Source of the DNA: Branchinecta lynchi
Taxonomy: Eukaryota > Arthropoda > Branchiopoda > Anostraca > Branchinectidae
NCBI GenBank assembly: GCA_023053575.1
Contig: JAKZAP010000007.1
Location: 11,173,008-11,237,007, forward strand
Direction: 5' to 3'
Length of the DNA stretch: 64,000 nucleotides
Position numbers and translations under genes: made by a program. This document shows positions 22,541 to 33,480 of this stretch, in pieces. Each line of letters begins with the position of its first letter. The stretch's first letter is position 1. Below the pieces are notes generated by a model that ran no database searches, was not told where the DNA came from, and was given only the letters and a program-made list of their open reading frames with translations.

Positions 22541-23934
22541 AACAAGAGCTGAAAGCTCATATGGCACTTGTAAGAATAGGCGGAATCGGAATAGGAGTTT
22601 TTCGGTTGAGAGTTGTATACATAAAAAATAGTTTTATTGTCGCTTTTAAAAGTAAAAGTAAGTACCATAGAAAAGATTAGAAAGTGAATTCACGTGGACA
22701 ACTGGTCTTCGTAAGCTTGAATAGTTCCAATCACCCGTTTCAGGGTTTTACATTTTACTAGATTTCATCGTCCTAACTTGTGTGGAAGCGTTTCACGAGA
22801 TATCCTGCGCCCACCTAACCCCCCCCCCCCCCCCCACTCCCCCACGATGGCCGGGTAGGAGAAGTGATTATTTCCAAGCTAATCTGATGTGGCCTCTGGT
22901 ATGTCTGTCAAGTTTCATCGTCCTAGCTTATGTGGAAGCTTTTCACAACATTTCTGGTGCTCCACTCCTGCCCCCCCCCCCCCCCCACAGTTACCGGATC
23001 CAGTTGGGATTTGAAAATGAACATAAAGATACTGTTTCTTAATGCTTGTCAAGTTTCAAGCATGTCCGCTTACCCGTTACAAAGTTATGCATGTTACTAG
23101 TTTCCGGATATCCCAACCCTTTACTCCCCCCACGATGGCCGGATCGAGGAAGTGATTTTTTCCAAGCTATTCTGGGGGGGGGGGGGCAGTCACTGATATG
23201 CCTGCCACGTCTTCCTATCTTATGTGGAAGCGTTTCACAACATTTCTGGTGTTCCCCTCCTCCTCCCCCCCCCCCCATTTACCGTATCCGCTCCGGATTT
23301 GAAAATCATCTGAGACACTGGTTCTTGATGCTTGTCAAGTTTCAGGCATGTCTGATTACGCGTTCCAAAGCTATGCATGTTACTAGTTTACAGATATCCC
23401 ACCCCTTTACTCCCCCACGGCGGGATCGACGAAGTGATTATTTCCAAGTTTATCTGGTGGGTTCCCTGATATTCTTGCCATCTTCCTAGCTTATGTGGAA
23501 GTGTCTCACAGCATTTATGGTGCTCCCCTCCTACCCCCCTCCCCCCAGTTACCGGATCCGGTCCGGATTTGAAACTGAACATCTGAGACACTGGTTCTTG
23601 ACGCGTGTCAAGTTTCAGGCATGTCTGATTACCCGTTCCGAAGTTATACATGCTACTACCTTCCGTATATCCCATTCCTGCACTCCCCCCACGATGGCCG
23701 GATTGAGGAAGTGATTATTTCCTAGTGAATCTGGTTGGGTCCCTGATATGCCTGCCAAGTCCCATCGTCCTAGCTTATGCGGATGCGTTTCACTTCTGGT
23801 GCTCCCCTCCAGCCCCCCCCCCCCCGTTACCGGATCTGGTCCGGACTTGATTATGCGTGTTACTAGGGGGACTTAACGACAGACCGACAGAAATTACGAT
23901 CGCTATATGGCACTTGAGTATGCTAAAGTGCCAT
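22541..23934 (-). mobile_element. HINE-A copy 6
   Basis: Reads AACAAGAGCTGAAAGCTCAT at its 3' end and AAATTACGATCGCTATATGG then CACTTGAGTATGCTAAAGTG at its 5' hairpin. The interior shows about eight C-run units (G-runs on -), spaced about 140-290 bp. The units cluster with TTTCAAGCATGTC and AAGTTATGCATGTTACTAG variants not seen in the other copies, so this is a distinct subfamily. Confidence 0.8.
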
Positions 23935-23983
23935 GAAAGGGAAAGAAGAAAAAAACGAAATTGGCGAGAATAAGATCTTTATT

Positions 23984-24520
23984 ATGGCACTTGCCTTCCG
24001 GCCAAGTGCCATATACCGGTCACTTTTCCGTCGGTCGGTCGGTTAGTCCGGTGTTTGCGTGAGGGTACTTCCAGATGTGCTAGGACGATGAAACTTGGCA
24101 GGGATATTAGGGACCCCACCAAACTAATTTGGGAATATTCATTTGCCCGATCCGACCATCGTGTGGGGAGGGAGAGGAGCCGGAATCCGGAATTTAGTGA
24201 CATGCATAACTTTCGAACGGGTGATCGGAACTTAATGAAACATGACATTTGGAAAGACGGGCATGTCTCAGATGTCCCGTTTCAAGCCCGGACCGAATCT
24301 GATGAATGTGGGGGGGGGGCCGGAAATCATATGACACGCTTAGAGTCGAGCGATCGGGATGAAACTTGGTGGGAGGAACAAACACAAGCCACAGGTACAT
24401 CATTGAAAGAACCGGACCAGGATTTGTGCACTGTGGGGGAGTTGGAAGGGGGTCCGGAATTCCGGTGATACGGAGTTAAGTTACTTCCAGGTGGGCTAGG
24501 ACCACCAGGATGAGTTGACA
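23984..24520 (+). mobile_element. HINE-A copy 7, 3'-truncated
   Basis: 5' hairpin ATGGCACTTG-CCTTCCGG-CCAAGTGCCAT after ATCTTTATT, then GTCGGTCGGTCGG and three units. It stops near TAGGACCACCAGG without a 3' terminus. Its 5' end lies 50 bp from the 5' end of the - strand copy 6, so the two are head-to-head. Confidence 0.8.
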
Positions 24521-24534
24521 AATTCAGAATTCAA

Positions 24535-24647
24535 CCGTAAGCGAAGAAACAAAACCAAAGTGTTGCTCTCGCAACACTTTAGTCGGCCATGCCGAACAAA
24601 GGTTGCTGCAACACTTCACGTTGTCCAGGCAACGTAGGTCTAGTTGT
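24535..24647 (-). repeat. short repeat C, complete copy
   Basis: About 113 bp: AAGCGAAGAAACAAAACCAA, then the hairpin AGTGTTGC-TCTC-GCAACACTT, and GGTTGCTGCAACACTTCACG then CAACGTAGGTCTAGTT. The same unit lies inverted at 51886-51992, with partial copies at 18160 and 54750. It has two strong stem-loops and no coding. It could be a tiny non-autonomous element or a structured RNA-derived repeat. Confidence 0.7.
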
Positions 24648-25289
24648 GATTTGTTTATTACTCACTTGAGGAAGAACAGAGGCAGAGGCAGAACAGCGAA
24701 GTGCAAAAACGAAAAATGAAAGGAAAACTGACACAAAACGTGAATCAGAAAATGATGAACTATATAATGCGCGGAAAAGCTAAGCTAGAAGCGTACCCAC
24801 TTCTAGCTAAGGAACCTGTTTACCCCGGGGCTAAAGTTTTAAGAAATACCGGAAGATTGTGGCGTAAAATCACGTGTCTATATGTGTACCAAGGGGGTAA
24901 AATAAGTAGGAATCTTGCAAATCAACAATGATAAAAAGGGAGGGAGCGGAGGTATTTCCTACCGGGGTTTTAAATCTAACAGATTTGCCACAAATTTTCC
25001 CGTTGAACAGGCGTGCAGTGCAGTTTTGAATATTGCAATTTTCGCGGTCGTCAGGTTAACTTATGTCTTGTCTTAATTAGCCTAACTCTCGCGTGTGACA
25101 GTGAGTATCAAATGCACAATAAGATACATTAAGATCTCTTATCATGACATGTTCATTGAGGAGCTGAGCTGAGGAGTGAGTTTATATTGGAGCTTGCCTT
25201 TCATTACCTAATTCATCACATGCGTGTAGGTGGTAGCTGTCAGTAACCGTTGTTTTTTGTTTCTTTCGTACGTGCAGGTAGAAATTTGA
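24648..25289. other. no supported gene
   Basis: An open frame (24701-24931, +) encodes a basic peptide with no recognised family and no clear splice or promoter signal. Otherwise nothing seen. Confidence 0.35.
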
Positions 25290-25485
25290 TTTCAAGGATT
25301 TCTCGAAAAGTGTTCTTTAAACTCTTAAAGCACAAATCTTACCAGAAATGATCTTTTCATGATGGACTAGCTAAGAAATATCCTTTTTCGAAAACATCCG
25401 TGAAATTAGCAATTTTCTTTTTACTGTAGGGCTTGTCAACCCTGTCCAGCCTTCCTGCTCTGCTACGGGTGGACGTAACATTTTT

Positions 25486-26938
25486 GGGATCCCAAAACGT
25501 AAGTGGAGGGATACCTATGACATCGCAAAAGTTGTCCGTCTGTCCGTCCGTCCGTCCGTCCGTCCGTCTGTCCGTCCGTCCGTCCGTCCGTCCGTCCGTC
25601 TGTAAGCACGATAACTCTCGAAGGGAATGAGATATTTTGATGAAACTTGGTGAGAAGGTTCGTTGGGTCGTCGGACCAGTCAAGTTCGTAGATGGGCTTT
25701 GTAGCTCTACATTTAGGGGTGGGGGAGGGGATTGAAATTAAGGGACAAACAAAATATTTTGAAACAGCTAATGTGATAGTCGATTATGGGGTAAGAAGAC
25801 ATGCTGAACACGATGGTGAAAACTATTTTGTCATCGGACAAGTAGTTCGCCCGGAATCCGGCCAAAACCGGAAAGTTTGTTGAAAGTAAAAGTTTTATTT
25901 GAAGTTGATTAGATGTTCGATTTAGGGGTAGGAAGACATGCTGAAGACTATGGTGAAAATTATTTTCTCGACGGACAAGTATTTCGTCCGGAATCCGGCC
26001 CAAACCGGAAAGTTTGTTGAAAGTAAAAGTTTTATTTGAAATTGATTAGATGTTCGATTTAGGGGTAGGAAGACATGCTGAAGACGATGGTAAAAACTAT
26101 TTTCTCGATGGACAAGTATTTCGCCCGGAATCCGGCCCAGACCGGAAAGTTTGTTGAAAGTAAAAGTTTTATTTGAAGTTGATTAAATGTTCGATTTAGA
26201 GGTAGGGAGACATGCGGAAGACGATGGTGAAAACTATTTTCTCGACGGACAAGTATTTCGACCGGAATCCGGCCCAAACCGGAAAGTTTGTCAAAATTAA
26301 AAGTTTAATTTGGAGTTGATTGGATGTTCGATTTAGGGCAAGAAGACATGCTGAACACTTGTGTGAAAACAAGTTTCTACCCGGACATGTAGTTCGTCCG
26401 GAATCCGGCCAAAACCGGAAAACTGTTGGAAGTCAAAGTTTTATTTCTAGTTGATTAGATAAGCGATTTAGGGGTAAGAAGAGATGCTGAGTCCCTGTGT
26501 GACAATCGTATTTTACCCGGACATATAGTTCGACCGGAATCCGGCTGGAATCGGAAAATTTGTTATAAGCTAAATTTCTATTTGAAGTTGATTAGATGTT
26601 CATTAGTGGGGAAAGAAGATACCCTGATTTCGTCTTTGAGCTTTCTTTTTTCGCCGGACAAGTAGTTCTGGAGTTCGGCCGGAACCGGGAAATTGGCAGA
26701 AGTGGCAGGAAGTTTTCGTCAAAACAGATATGACTTATAGGGGTAAACACACATGCTGAATCCAAATCTGAACTTGGTTTTCTCAGGTGATTAGCTATTT
26801 GGCATTAATCTGTTTCTGAATTTTAATTGTAAAAATGTTCAAGGAGTCTGGCGAAGACTGGATCTGGCTAAGACAAGACCCAGTTGTCTGGATCAGATAT
26901 TGAATTTTTGGGATCCCATCGAAACCTTTGGTCTTGTT
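25486..26938 (+). mobile_element. HINE-B copy 4, the most regular copy
   Basis: GGGATCCCAAAACGTAAGTG start; the longest GTCC/GTCT microsatellite in the window (25537-25602); and eight tandem units led by AGACATGCTGAA-type boxes at about 25796, 25932, 26069, 26206, 26341, 26479, 26613 and 26745 (spacing 132-138 bp). The end is TTGGGATCCCATCGAAACCT then TTGGTCTTGTT. Flanks GGACGTAACATTTTT|ACAACTGC belong to repeat E. Confidence 0.85.
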
Positions 26939-27148
26939 TACAACTGCATGCGCCGTGGTTAAAAGCTAGGGAAACCAAGAAAAACAAAAGAAGTTTAAAG
27001 CAGAAGGTAGACTTGGTCGTCTACCATCTCTTACAGAATGAAAAAACAAAAATTAAAGCTTAGCATGTCCTTACGCGTGAAAGAGTTGTCGGCGGACATT
27101 GAAGCTTTCGGCGAAGCTTGCATTGCATGCCTAGCACAACTCGGCTAA

Positions 27149-27380
27149 TGGTGGGTTTACACACTGCGTAAAATCCTAGCGTATTTTGAAATCCGACCGT
27201 ATTTTACGCACGTTTTGAGCTTGAAAACATTACTAGCAATACGGACGTATTTAGATACAAAACGGACCGATTTCTCAAATACGTCCGTATTGCTAGAAAT
27301 GTTTTCAAGCTCAAAACGTGCGTAAAATACGCTCGGATTTCAAAATACGCTTGGATTTTACGCAGTGTGTAAATGGACCA
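27149..27380. mobile_element. 232-bp near-perfect palindrome (Harbinger-like MITE) with TAA TSD
   Basis: Arms of roughly 100 bp (from GGTTTACACACTGCGTAAAA inward to CTAGCAATACGGACGTATTT) are inverted around a short centre near 27260. TAA at 27146-27148 and 27381-27383 flank it inside repeat E, whose uninterrupted form is CTCGGCTAGGCC. TWA duplication plus a G-rich terminus fits PIF/Harbinger; no transposase. Confidence 0.85.
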
Positions 27381-27515
27381 TAAGCCGGAAATACGCTTAA
27401 AAAGTCGTACGTACAAAACTATGCAATGGCGAAAGGCGGGGATTTCAGAAGCCTTCAATTCCGTACGGGAGCTAGGGATAAAATAAACCGCAGAATAAGC
27501 AATAAGCTTTGAAGT

Positions 27516-28281
27516 TTTTTTTTTACCCCACTACCTTTTTTAGTTTCTCTGTTGTTGCTCTGCAACTTGACAGGGGTTCATTTTCATCACTTTACCCATC
27601 TCGTAAAGCGTTCCCATCCGGCCATAACCAGTCTCAGGTCAGTCAGTGTTTCGGAGAAACCTCGAAAATTATATAACTTTTTGCAAACTTGAGACAAAAA
27701 CAAATTTGCATGCAAATCGTTCAATGATCGGAGCGCAGGACCAATCAGTCATACACAAATCCTCAGTTTTTAGGCACATTACTCCAACGGCACATAGGGC
27801 ATGTCGGCGCTGTTCCTTTGGGGCACCGTGCCCTGGCCTGGAGCAAGGGCACAGTATCTCCGTGATAATGGGTTCAATGGAAAACAGTAAATGAAATTCG
27901 CTTTCGTAACAGATTTGTATGGGGATACTGTTCATTTGCTCAAGGGCATGGTGCCCGAACGTTGGAGCACTGTGCCAAAAATCGGGGATGTGTTTATGAC
28001 TGCACTGTCAGAAGTTCCATAACAAATAACACAAAGATATGCAGTTTCAACAGACAACACTTGGGATGTTTTCTGCTGGGATTTTGAAAAGTTTATGCAC
28101 AACAGGCACTGCCAGGAAGAACCAAAAAAGTATCTGCTGACTCTTCGATAGATGCTTTTTCGGTGATTTTTCGGCTCTTCCTAGCTATGCCCTGCCCATT
28201 GGCAGGCCTTATGTTAGGCATTATGGTGGGGCCATAAAGAGTTAATGGTGTTTTTAATGGTGTAAAATTACAACAAATTAC
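27516..28281. other. no supported gene
   Basis: GC-richer spots such as GGGCACCGTGCCC (about 27821) and GGGCATGGTGCCC (about 27943) form small inverted repeats. Opposed open frames at 27646-27935 have no recognised family. Confidence 0.35.
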
Positions 28282-28411
28282 CTCCCAAGTGTCATCTGTA
28301 GAACATCCGCATCCTTGTGTTATATCTCTTACGAAATTCCCGACAGTGCTCGTGATTCGCTCTCCTCGACCGGGAGTGCAATGCATAGCTGGGGGCAAAT
28401 CATCCGACGCT
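28282..28411 (-). CDS. possible internal exon, product unknown
   Basis: On the - strand an open stretch reads RITSTVGNFVRDITQGCGCS followed by TDDTWE and ends at a good donor (GGGAG|GTAATT, boundary 28281/28282). The composition looks protein-like (CGC motif, balanced residues). I do not recognise the family, and the acceptor side (near 28411) is uncertain: an upstream in-frame stop lies about 15 codons before LPPAMHC. No partner exon was identified. A SINE head lies just upstream. Treat as a low-confidence exon that RNA evidence would decide. Confidence 0.25.
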
Positions 28412-28442
28412 TTTCTTACTAACTCTCAACCTAATCTAAAAT

Positions 28443-28515
28443 GTAGGCACCACCGAGACTAGAACCAGCGACTCTTCGCTTGGGAGTTCAGCGTGTCAAC
28501 CATTCTGGAAAGCAC
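28443..28515 (-). ncRNA. tRNA-derived SINE head, copy 2
   Basis: - strand reads TTTCCAGAATGGTTGACACG (A-box region), CCAAGCGAAGAGTCGC (anticodon side), GGTTCTAGTCTC (B box) and GTGGTGCCTAC. The B-box-to-GTGGTGCCTAC part matches copy 1 at 18564. Degenerate stems argue against a working tRNA. Confidence 0.55.
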
Positions 28516-30442
28516 GCGTTACGTGTTGAAACGGGACCACAATAAGGTCTCTTTTTCTTTACAACATTTTGCGAAACACAAATTGCTTAGAGCTGTGGGC
28601 GGTCACCGTAGGAAAAGCTAGGAAGTGGAGGAAAGGAACGAAACTGAAATTGTGGTTGCGGGATCCCTTCAAGTTTAACGGTAAAGGGCTGAGACCCGGC
28701 AGTCTAGTTACAAATCGCCTAAGGTATTCACTCACATAATTCAATACTTTTCCGGTGACAAAGACCATAATTAAGCACTAATAATTAAATAACAACAAAT
28801 AAAGTAAAAGAAGCAATCACACACTTAACCATTCTCGATGGGCTCATACAATTTCAACAAGACTGAAAGTGACAAACGCAATAACGGAGAACGAAGTCGC
28901 TAATATCAATGGGGTCAACGCTAACACCAACATAAGCCTGAAAACCTGATAAGCATGCGTTACTTCGTTTGCCCACTATCCATAGATAATCGATTTCATC
29001 GAATGAACTTACTCTTTCGCATTCATATTAACTCTATAAACATATAGCAACAACAAAGGTAAGCCATTGCTGAAATATTCCTTGCAAGACATACATTAAA
29101 GTCTTTGATTCATGTGAGCCGAAAAGGTGGGAGACATCATCATTTTTCGATGGGTCAGATTCTTACGAACACACTGTTACCTCTCTTTTCCCCACAATCC
29201 TCACGGTAGCCAACGTTATCCACAAATTACTTGAACACAATTCACTCCTGAACGCCAATCCGCCATTGCTAATTAATTATTCATTGATCTCCTGGCGCTG
29301 GTCGAAAGATTACTAAAATCTTTGAGAAGATCGAGTGGCTTGTAAGAGGATTAAAACAACTAAGTATATCACCATGTGGATGTTTAAATATGTCGGTCGG
29401 AAGAAGAAATCATCGGCCAGTTTGACAGTTTTTAGTCTCGGAAGCTGAATATAATTTAGCTCAATTGCAGAATCTTCATGAAATCACTATAACGAATCTA
29501 GTATAATCTACGGCGTTTGTTTTTATTGTGATCTAGTTTACATCCTTAATTCTTTGGACTTATTGGAATTAACAAGACAAAACAGAAAACAAAATACTTA
29601 AAGAAATCGATAATCCAAATAATTAGTGTAATTTGTCTACACATTTTCCATATGCCTGCTACAATAAAAACATTTTGGTAGATCGAAAGTCAAACTACGA
29701 TTCCATCCTCCCCATGTCGGGCGCTTCCGACCCGCACCGCTAGATGACCCAGCGGTCGGATCGAGTCGTGGCGTCATCTTGGGTGCGGTGGGGGTTCTAG
29801 ACGTTGCAAGTGCTGGAATGCTTATGTTGTAACTCTTTTAACATCATTTTCTTACTCAAGTCAGCCGTAACTTTTCCTAGCTTGAGTTGTCGGGCAGGAA
29901 GCGCACTTTCTGACCGTTTAGAGCCTCAGGTGAAAATTTCAAAATCCCTTAGATATCAGATGTATAAATAAGCTGCCTTTTCAGTTACTTTAACTCTAAA
30001 TTTCGGAAACACTTGGGAAAAACGAACACTTTTAAGTGGCATTTCTACTATTCAAAGCAGAGGAAAATAACTCTAGAGGGTAATGCGTGAACTTTGAAAA
30101 AGCGACACACAGTCAAGTCGCAGCGACACTAGCTCCGGTCGAGGACACGAACATCCCTACTGAAACTCAACTAGTCGTTAACGAGCGCTGGCTCTCATTT
30201 GGTCCTCGATGTTTGCACCGCATCTTAAGCCTTGCTAGAATTTTCTACGTCCGCCACTGCACACAAGAACAGTTTGCTGAAGCTTCACTCGCGAAGCTGC
30301 GACGGAGGCCCATTTTTGCTACATGGGAACGATAGGTCTTCGTATTACTCTCTAGAGCTATTTTGCTCTGGCTCAAAGTAAAAATCAAATGGAAGGCTCA
30401 ACTGAATTATGTTTTAAGCTTTAAAACCTCTGTGAGTACACA
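28516..30442. other. long stretch without a recognised gene
   Basis: AT-rich sequence with no supported exon. A GC-rich island at 29710-29800 has GACCCGCACCGCTAGATGAC and a partly inverted GTCATCTTGGGTGCGGTG. It could be a promoter-proximal or structured element but carries no identifiable motif. The frame at 30087-30335 (+) has no family match. Confidence 0.35.
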
Positions 30443-30550
30443 CAGGGGCGTCACGACTGGGGGAGGGGACGCCCCCCCCCCAATGCTAAATACTTTTTGA
30501 GCCCAAGCTGACTTTGAAACATTTATTCAAACAATGTTTACAACGGATAT

Positions 30551-33002
30551 ATGTCAGCTACGATTCTTCATCGAAAAGACAAAGTCCCAAATCAGTGCCA
30601 AAGAGGCATTTATTCAATACCCTGTGATTGTGGAAAGCGTTACGTAGGAAGGACAGAGAGAACTTTCGGAAAACGACTTGCAGAGCATGAGCAAGAAATT
30701 GACCACGCCCTCTCCAACGGATACCGTCCTAACTATACTTTCAAATCTGCACTTGCAGAACATATTTTCAAAAACCCATCCCATTCAGTATATTTTGAAA
30801 AAGCCCAAATTCTTGCAACCGGCACCGGACTCCATCAAACCATTCGAGAAGCCGTTGAGATAAAGAACAAGAGCTACGAGCTCATATGGCACATGGCCCA
30901 ATAAATCCATTTGTTTGATCCATAGACGTGCTACACGATTTCCGGTACTCCCTCTATCTCCACCGAATGTGGCCGAATCTGGTTCGGAATAAAAAATCGA
31001 CCTCCTAAAACATCTCCTTTACCCCATTTATCAAGTTTCACTCGAATCTGAGCATTTTTGGAAAGTTCCGGTCCCCCCCCCCCTCCCACCAACGTTGTCG
31101 GATCCGGTTCGGGTCCAAAATATGTCATCTAGGGTATGTGCTCTCTCTGTGTTCCATGTTTCATTTAAACTGATGCACTCGTTTGACCCCTATGCGAGCC
31201 TCAAAGTTTCCGGCAATCTCCACCCAACTCCCCCTACTTTGGTCGAACAGGACTTGAAAACATAAACGTCGTATCTCTTAATTCCCTGTTCCTGTCCATC
31301 AAGTCTTACTGAAATTGGAGCATAGCCTATCTGCAAGTTTCCAGTACCCCCCCCCCTACCTTGGTTTTTGTGTATGTCAAAAGTCCCCCCCCCCCCCAAT
31401 TCCCCTAATCGTGGTCGCATATAGCTCGAACGCATGTTTTACATGTCGAGACCATCGATTCGTATCACCCATTAAGTTTCACTCGAATCAGACCAGTTTC
31501 CATGTTTCTCTTTTCTTGCTCCCCCAAAAATGCTCGGATCTAGGAACGGAAGTTTCCGGGGGTATGCTGTGTCAGGTTATTAAGTCAAGATAATTCGGGT
31601 CGCTAATATGCCTGCAAAGTTTCGTTGTCGTTTTACATCTGGAACTATTCTAACTCACGGCTACCGGAATTCCAGGAAACCCCCTCCAACTCCCCCCACA
31701 GAGCCCCGAAACCATCTGGCTCCGTCAATTTCATCAAGGCCTAGTGCTTGTTCCATCCATTAAGTTCCGTCCCAATCCCTGTGCTTTTAGAGTTTCTTGA
31801 GTTTTCCGCCCATCCCCACAGGTATCGGACCCGACCCGGACTTGACACTGAACTTCCGAGGCGATAGCTCACCAGACAAGTTTCATTCAAATCCGATCAC
31901 CCGTTCAAAAGTTATGCACGCTACTAGATTCCGGACTCCCCATCCATCCACTCCTCCCACGATGGTCGGGTCGGGGAAACGGCTGCTCTCAAGTCAATCT
32001 GTTCGGATCCCTGACATACCTGCCAAGTTTCATCGCCCTAGCGCGTCAGGAAGTATGCCGAACTCGCAGGATCGCTAGAAATTCGGACCCCCAACCCAAC
32101 TCCCCCACAGTGCCCTGATCCGGTCCGGTTATGTCAATGACGTGTCTAGGACTTGTGCTTGTTTTTCCCACGAAGTTTCATCCCGATCCCTCCACTCTTA
32201 GCGTTTCTCAAAATTTTCGGTTCCCTCCTCCAACTCCCCCCAGTGTCATCGGATCCGGCCCGGATTTAAAGTGAGGTGTCTGAGACACGAGGTCATCCTA
32301 AATATTAACTTTCATCAATATCTTGATCACCCGTTTGCAAGCTAAACATACCTCAAATTTTGGCTTCACCCCCCCCCCCCCCCCAACTCCCCCAAAGTGA
32401 GCGGATCCGTTCCGGTTATATCAGTCACGTATCTAGGACTTTTGCTTGTACTTTCCACCAAGTTTCATCCGGATCCCTCCACTCTAAGTGTTTTCCAAGA
32501 TTTCCGGTTCCCCCTCTAACTCCCCCCAATGTCACCGGATCCGGTCTGGATCTAAAATGGAGGGTCTGAGACACGAGGTCCTTCCATATATCAAGTTTCA
32601 CTAAGATCCGATCACCCGTTCGTAAGCTAAAAATATCTCATTTTTCCTCATTTTCCGGATTCCCCCTCCCTCCACTCCCGTCCAGATGGTCGGATCGGGG
32701 AAGCGACTCTTTTTAATTTAATATCGTCCAGTTCCTGGTATGCCTGCAAAGTTTCATCGTCCTAGCTTATCTGGAAGTGCCCGAACTAACAAAACCGGGA
32801 CCAACAGACGGACAGACCGACTGACGGACAGAAATTACAATCGCTATATGGCACTTGGCCGAAGAGCAAGTGCCATAATAACCGAGCACGCATTAACCGA
32901 GATACAGGCGAGTACTCCCTACCAGAAACGTGGAACGGGGTTATTAAGGGAAGAAAATCCAAGCCTCAGTCCCTTATTAACAACAAAACCGAAGTCCATT
33001 AA
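30551..33002 (+). pseudogene. Penelope-like GIY-YIG endonuclease domain, split by HINE-A
   Basis: Codons 30551-30865 continue in frame at 32877-33002 once HINE-A (30866-32876) is removed. The GIY motif is in GIYSIPCDCGKRYVG (residues 19-33, with YVG as the YIG equivalent). It is followed by the conserved R (R34), LAEHE (H46), an AEHIFKN block and IREAVEIKN near residue 100. After the insert comes NRARINRDTGEYSLPETWNG to a stop at 33002. The zinc-coordinating Cys pair next to GIY (C25, C27) and the terminal NRD..YSLP..WN block are typical of Penelope endonucleases. No stop interrupts the joined domain, so it was coding until HINE-A arrived. It lacks the reverse transcriptase and an authentic start, so it is non-functional here. 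Confidence 0.88.
30866..32876 (-). mobile_element. HINE-A copy 8, inside the Penelope endonuclease
   Basis: Near full length: AACAAGAGCTACGAGCTCAT (3' end) to CGCTATATGGCACTTGGCCG then AAGAGCAAGTGCCAT (5' hairpin), with ACGGACAGACCGACTGACGG microsatellite. About a dozen C-run units. Its flanks join GATAAAG|AATAACCGAG and keep the endonuclease frame (EIK|NNR), so the insertion point is known to the base. Confidence 0.88.
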
Positions 33003-33330
33003 AAGGCAGAAAAAAACGTTTCCTGTCGTCGCCCCAATCGTGCAGCAAAAACAGCAGCCGTGTCAAAAATTAAATCTCAGCATTAGTTTTTCCGTGCAGT
33101 AATCATTCAAAGTAATAGATGCAGGCGAGTACTCCATGATAGAAACGTAGAACGAGGTTATCAATGAAATAATATTTAAGTTTTCGGTCCCTTGTTAATA
33201 ACAAAACCGAAGTTGATCAAAATGCAGAAAAAAACCTTTCCTGTCATCGCCCCAATCATGCAGCAAAAACAGCGTCCGTGTCAAAAATTAAATCTCAGGA
33301 CTAGATTTTTCATTACAGTGGTATTTGAAG
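32898..33330 (+). repeat. two-copy tandem duplication of the Penelope C-terminal coding end and 3' UTR
   Basis: GCGAGTACTCC recurs at 32908 and 33125 (period 217). Both copies carry GAAACGT.GAACG.GGTTAT, CAAAACCGAAGT and TGCAGCAAAAACAGC. The first copy encodes the end of the endonuclease; the second has stops. Confidence 0.85.
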
Positions 33331-33428
33331 GTAATTTACTTTAATAAGACATTTATAGTCGGTAGAAGCATCAGTTATTTATTACAGGTTTTTTTCCTTC
33401 CCCGACGTTGACCCAGAGGATTGACAGC

Positions 33429-33480
33429 CTGACGAGAATCCTTGCCAAGAAGGGCCGAAATATCGCTGATGAAGAATCGT
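33429..33480 (+). ncRNA. hammerhead-like ribozyme core in the Penelope terminal repeat
   Basis: CTGACGAG (33429-33436), then an intended stem II (CCTT...AAGG with loop GCCAAG), then GAAA (33457-33460). The related copy on the - strand at 62040-62110 has a better stem II: GG-A-CCCTT...AAGGG-CC. After GAAA, TAT can pair with ATA before a candidate cleavage site AUC near 33492. Helix I complementarity is weak, so catalysis is doubtful for this copy. Hammerhead motifs in Penelope-like terminal repeats are established; assignment here is inference from the core. Confidence 0.5.

Larger units (their letters stand above)
25290..27515 (+). repeat. repeat family E, copy 2, carrying HINE-B and a palindromic MITE
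   Basis: Segments 25290-25485, 26939-27148 and 27381-27515 align in order with 41405-41688 and 43648-43860. Shared strings are CAGCCTTCCTGCTC/CAGCCTTTCTGCCC, GCCGTGGTT.AAAAG, GCAGAAGGTAGAC, TCGTCTACCATC/TGGTCTACTATG, AGAGTTGTCGGC, AACTCGGCTA, GGCGGGGATTTCAGAAGC and GCAGAATAAGCAA. The net length is about 0.5-0.6 kb and it is non-coding. Two insertions inside it have clean boundaries. Confidence 0.75.

Noticed and set aside
25537..25602. SVRPSVCPSVRPSV-type peptide repeats
   Set aside because: Translation of the GTCY microsatellite in HINE-B; no coding context.
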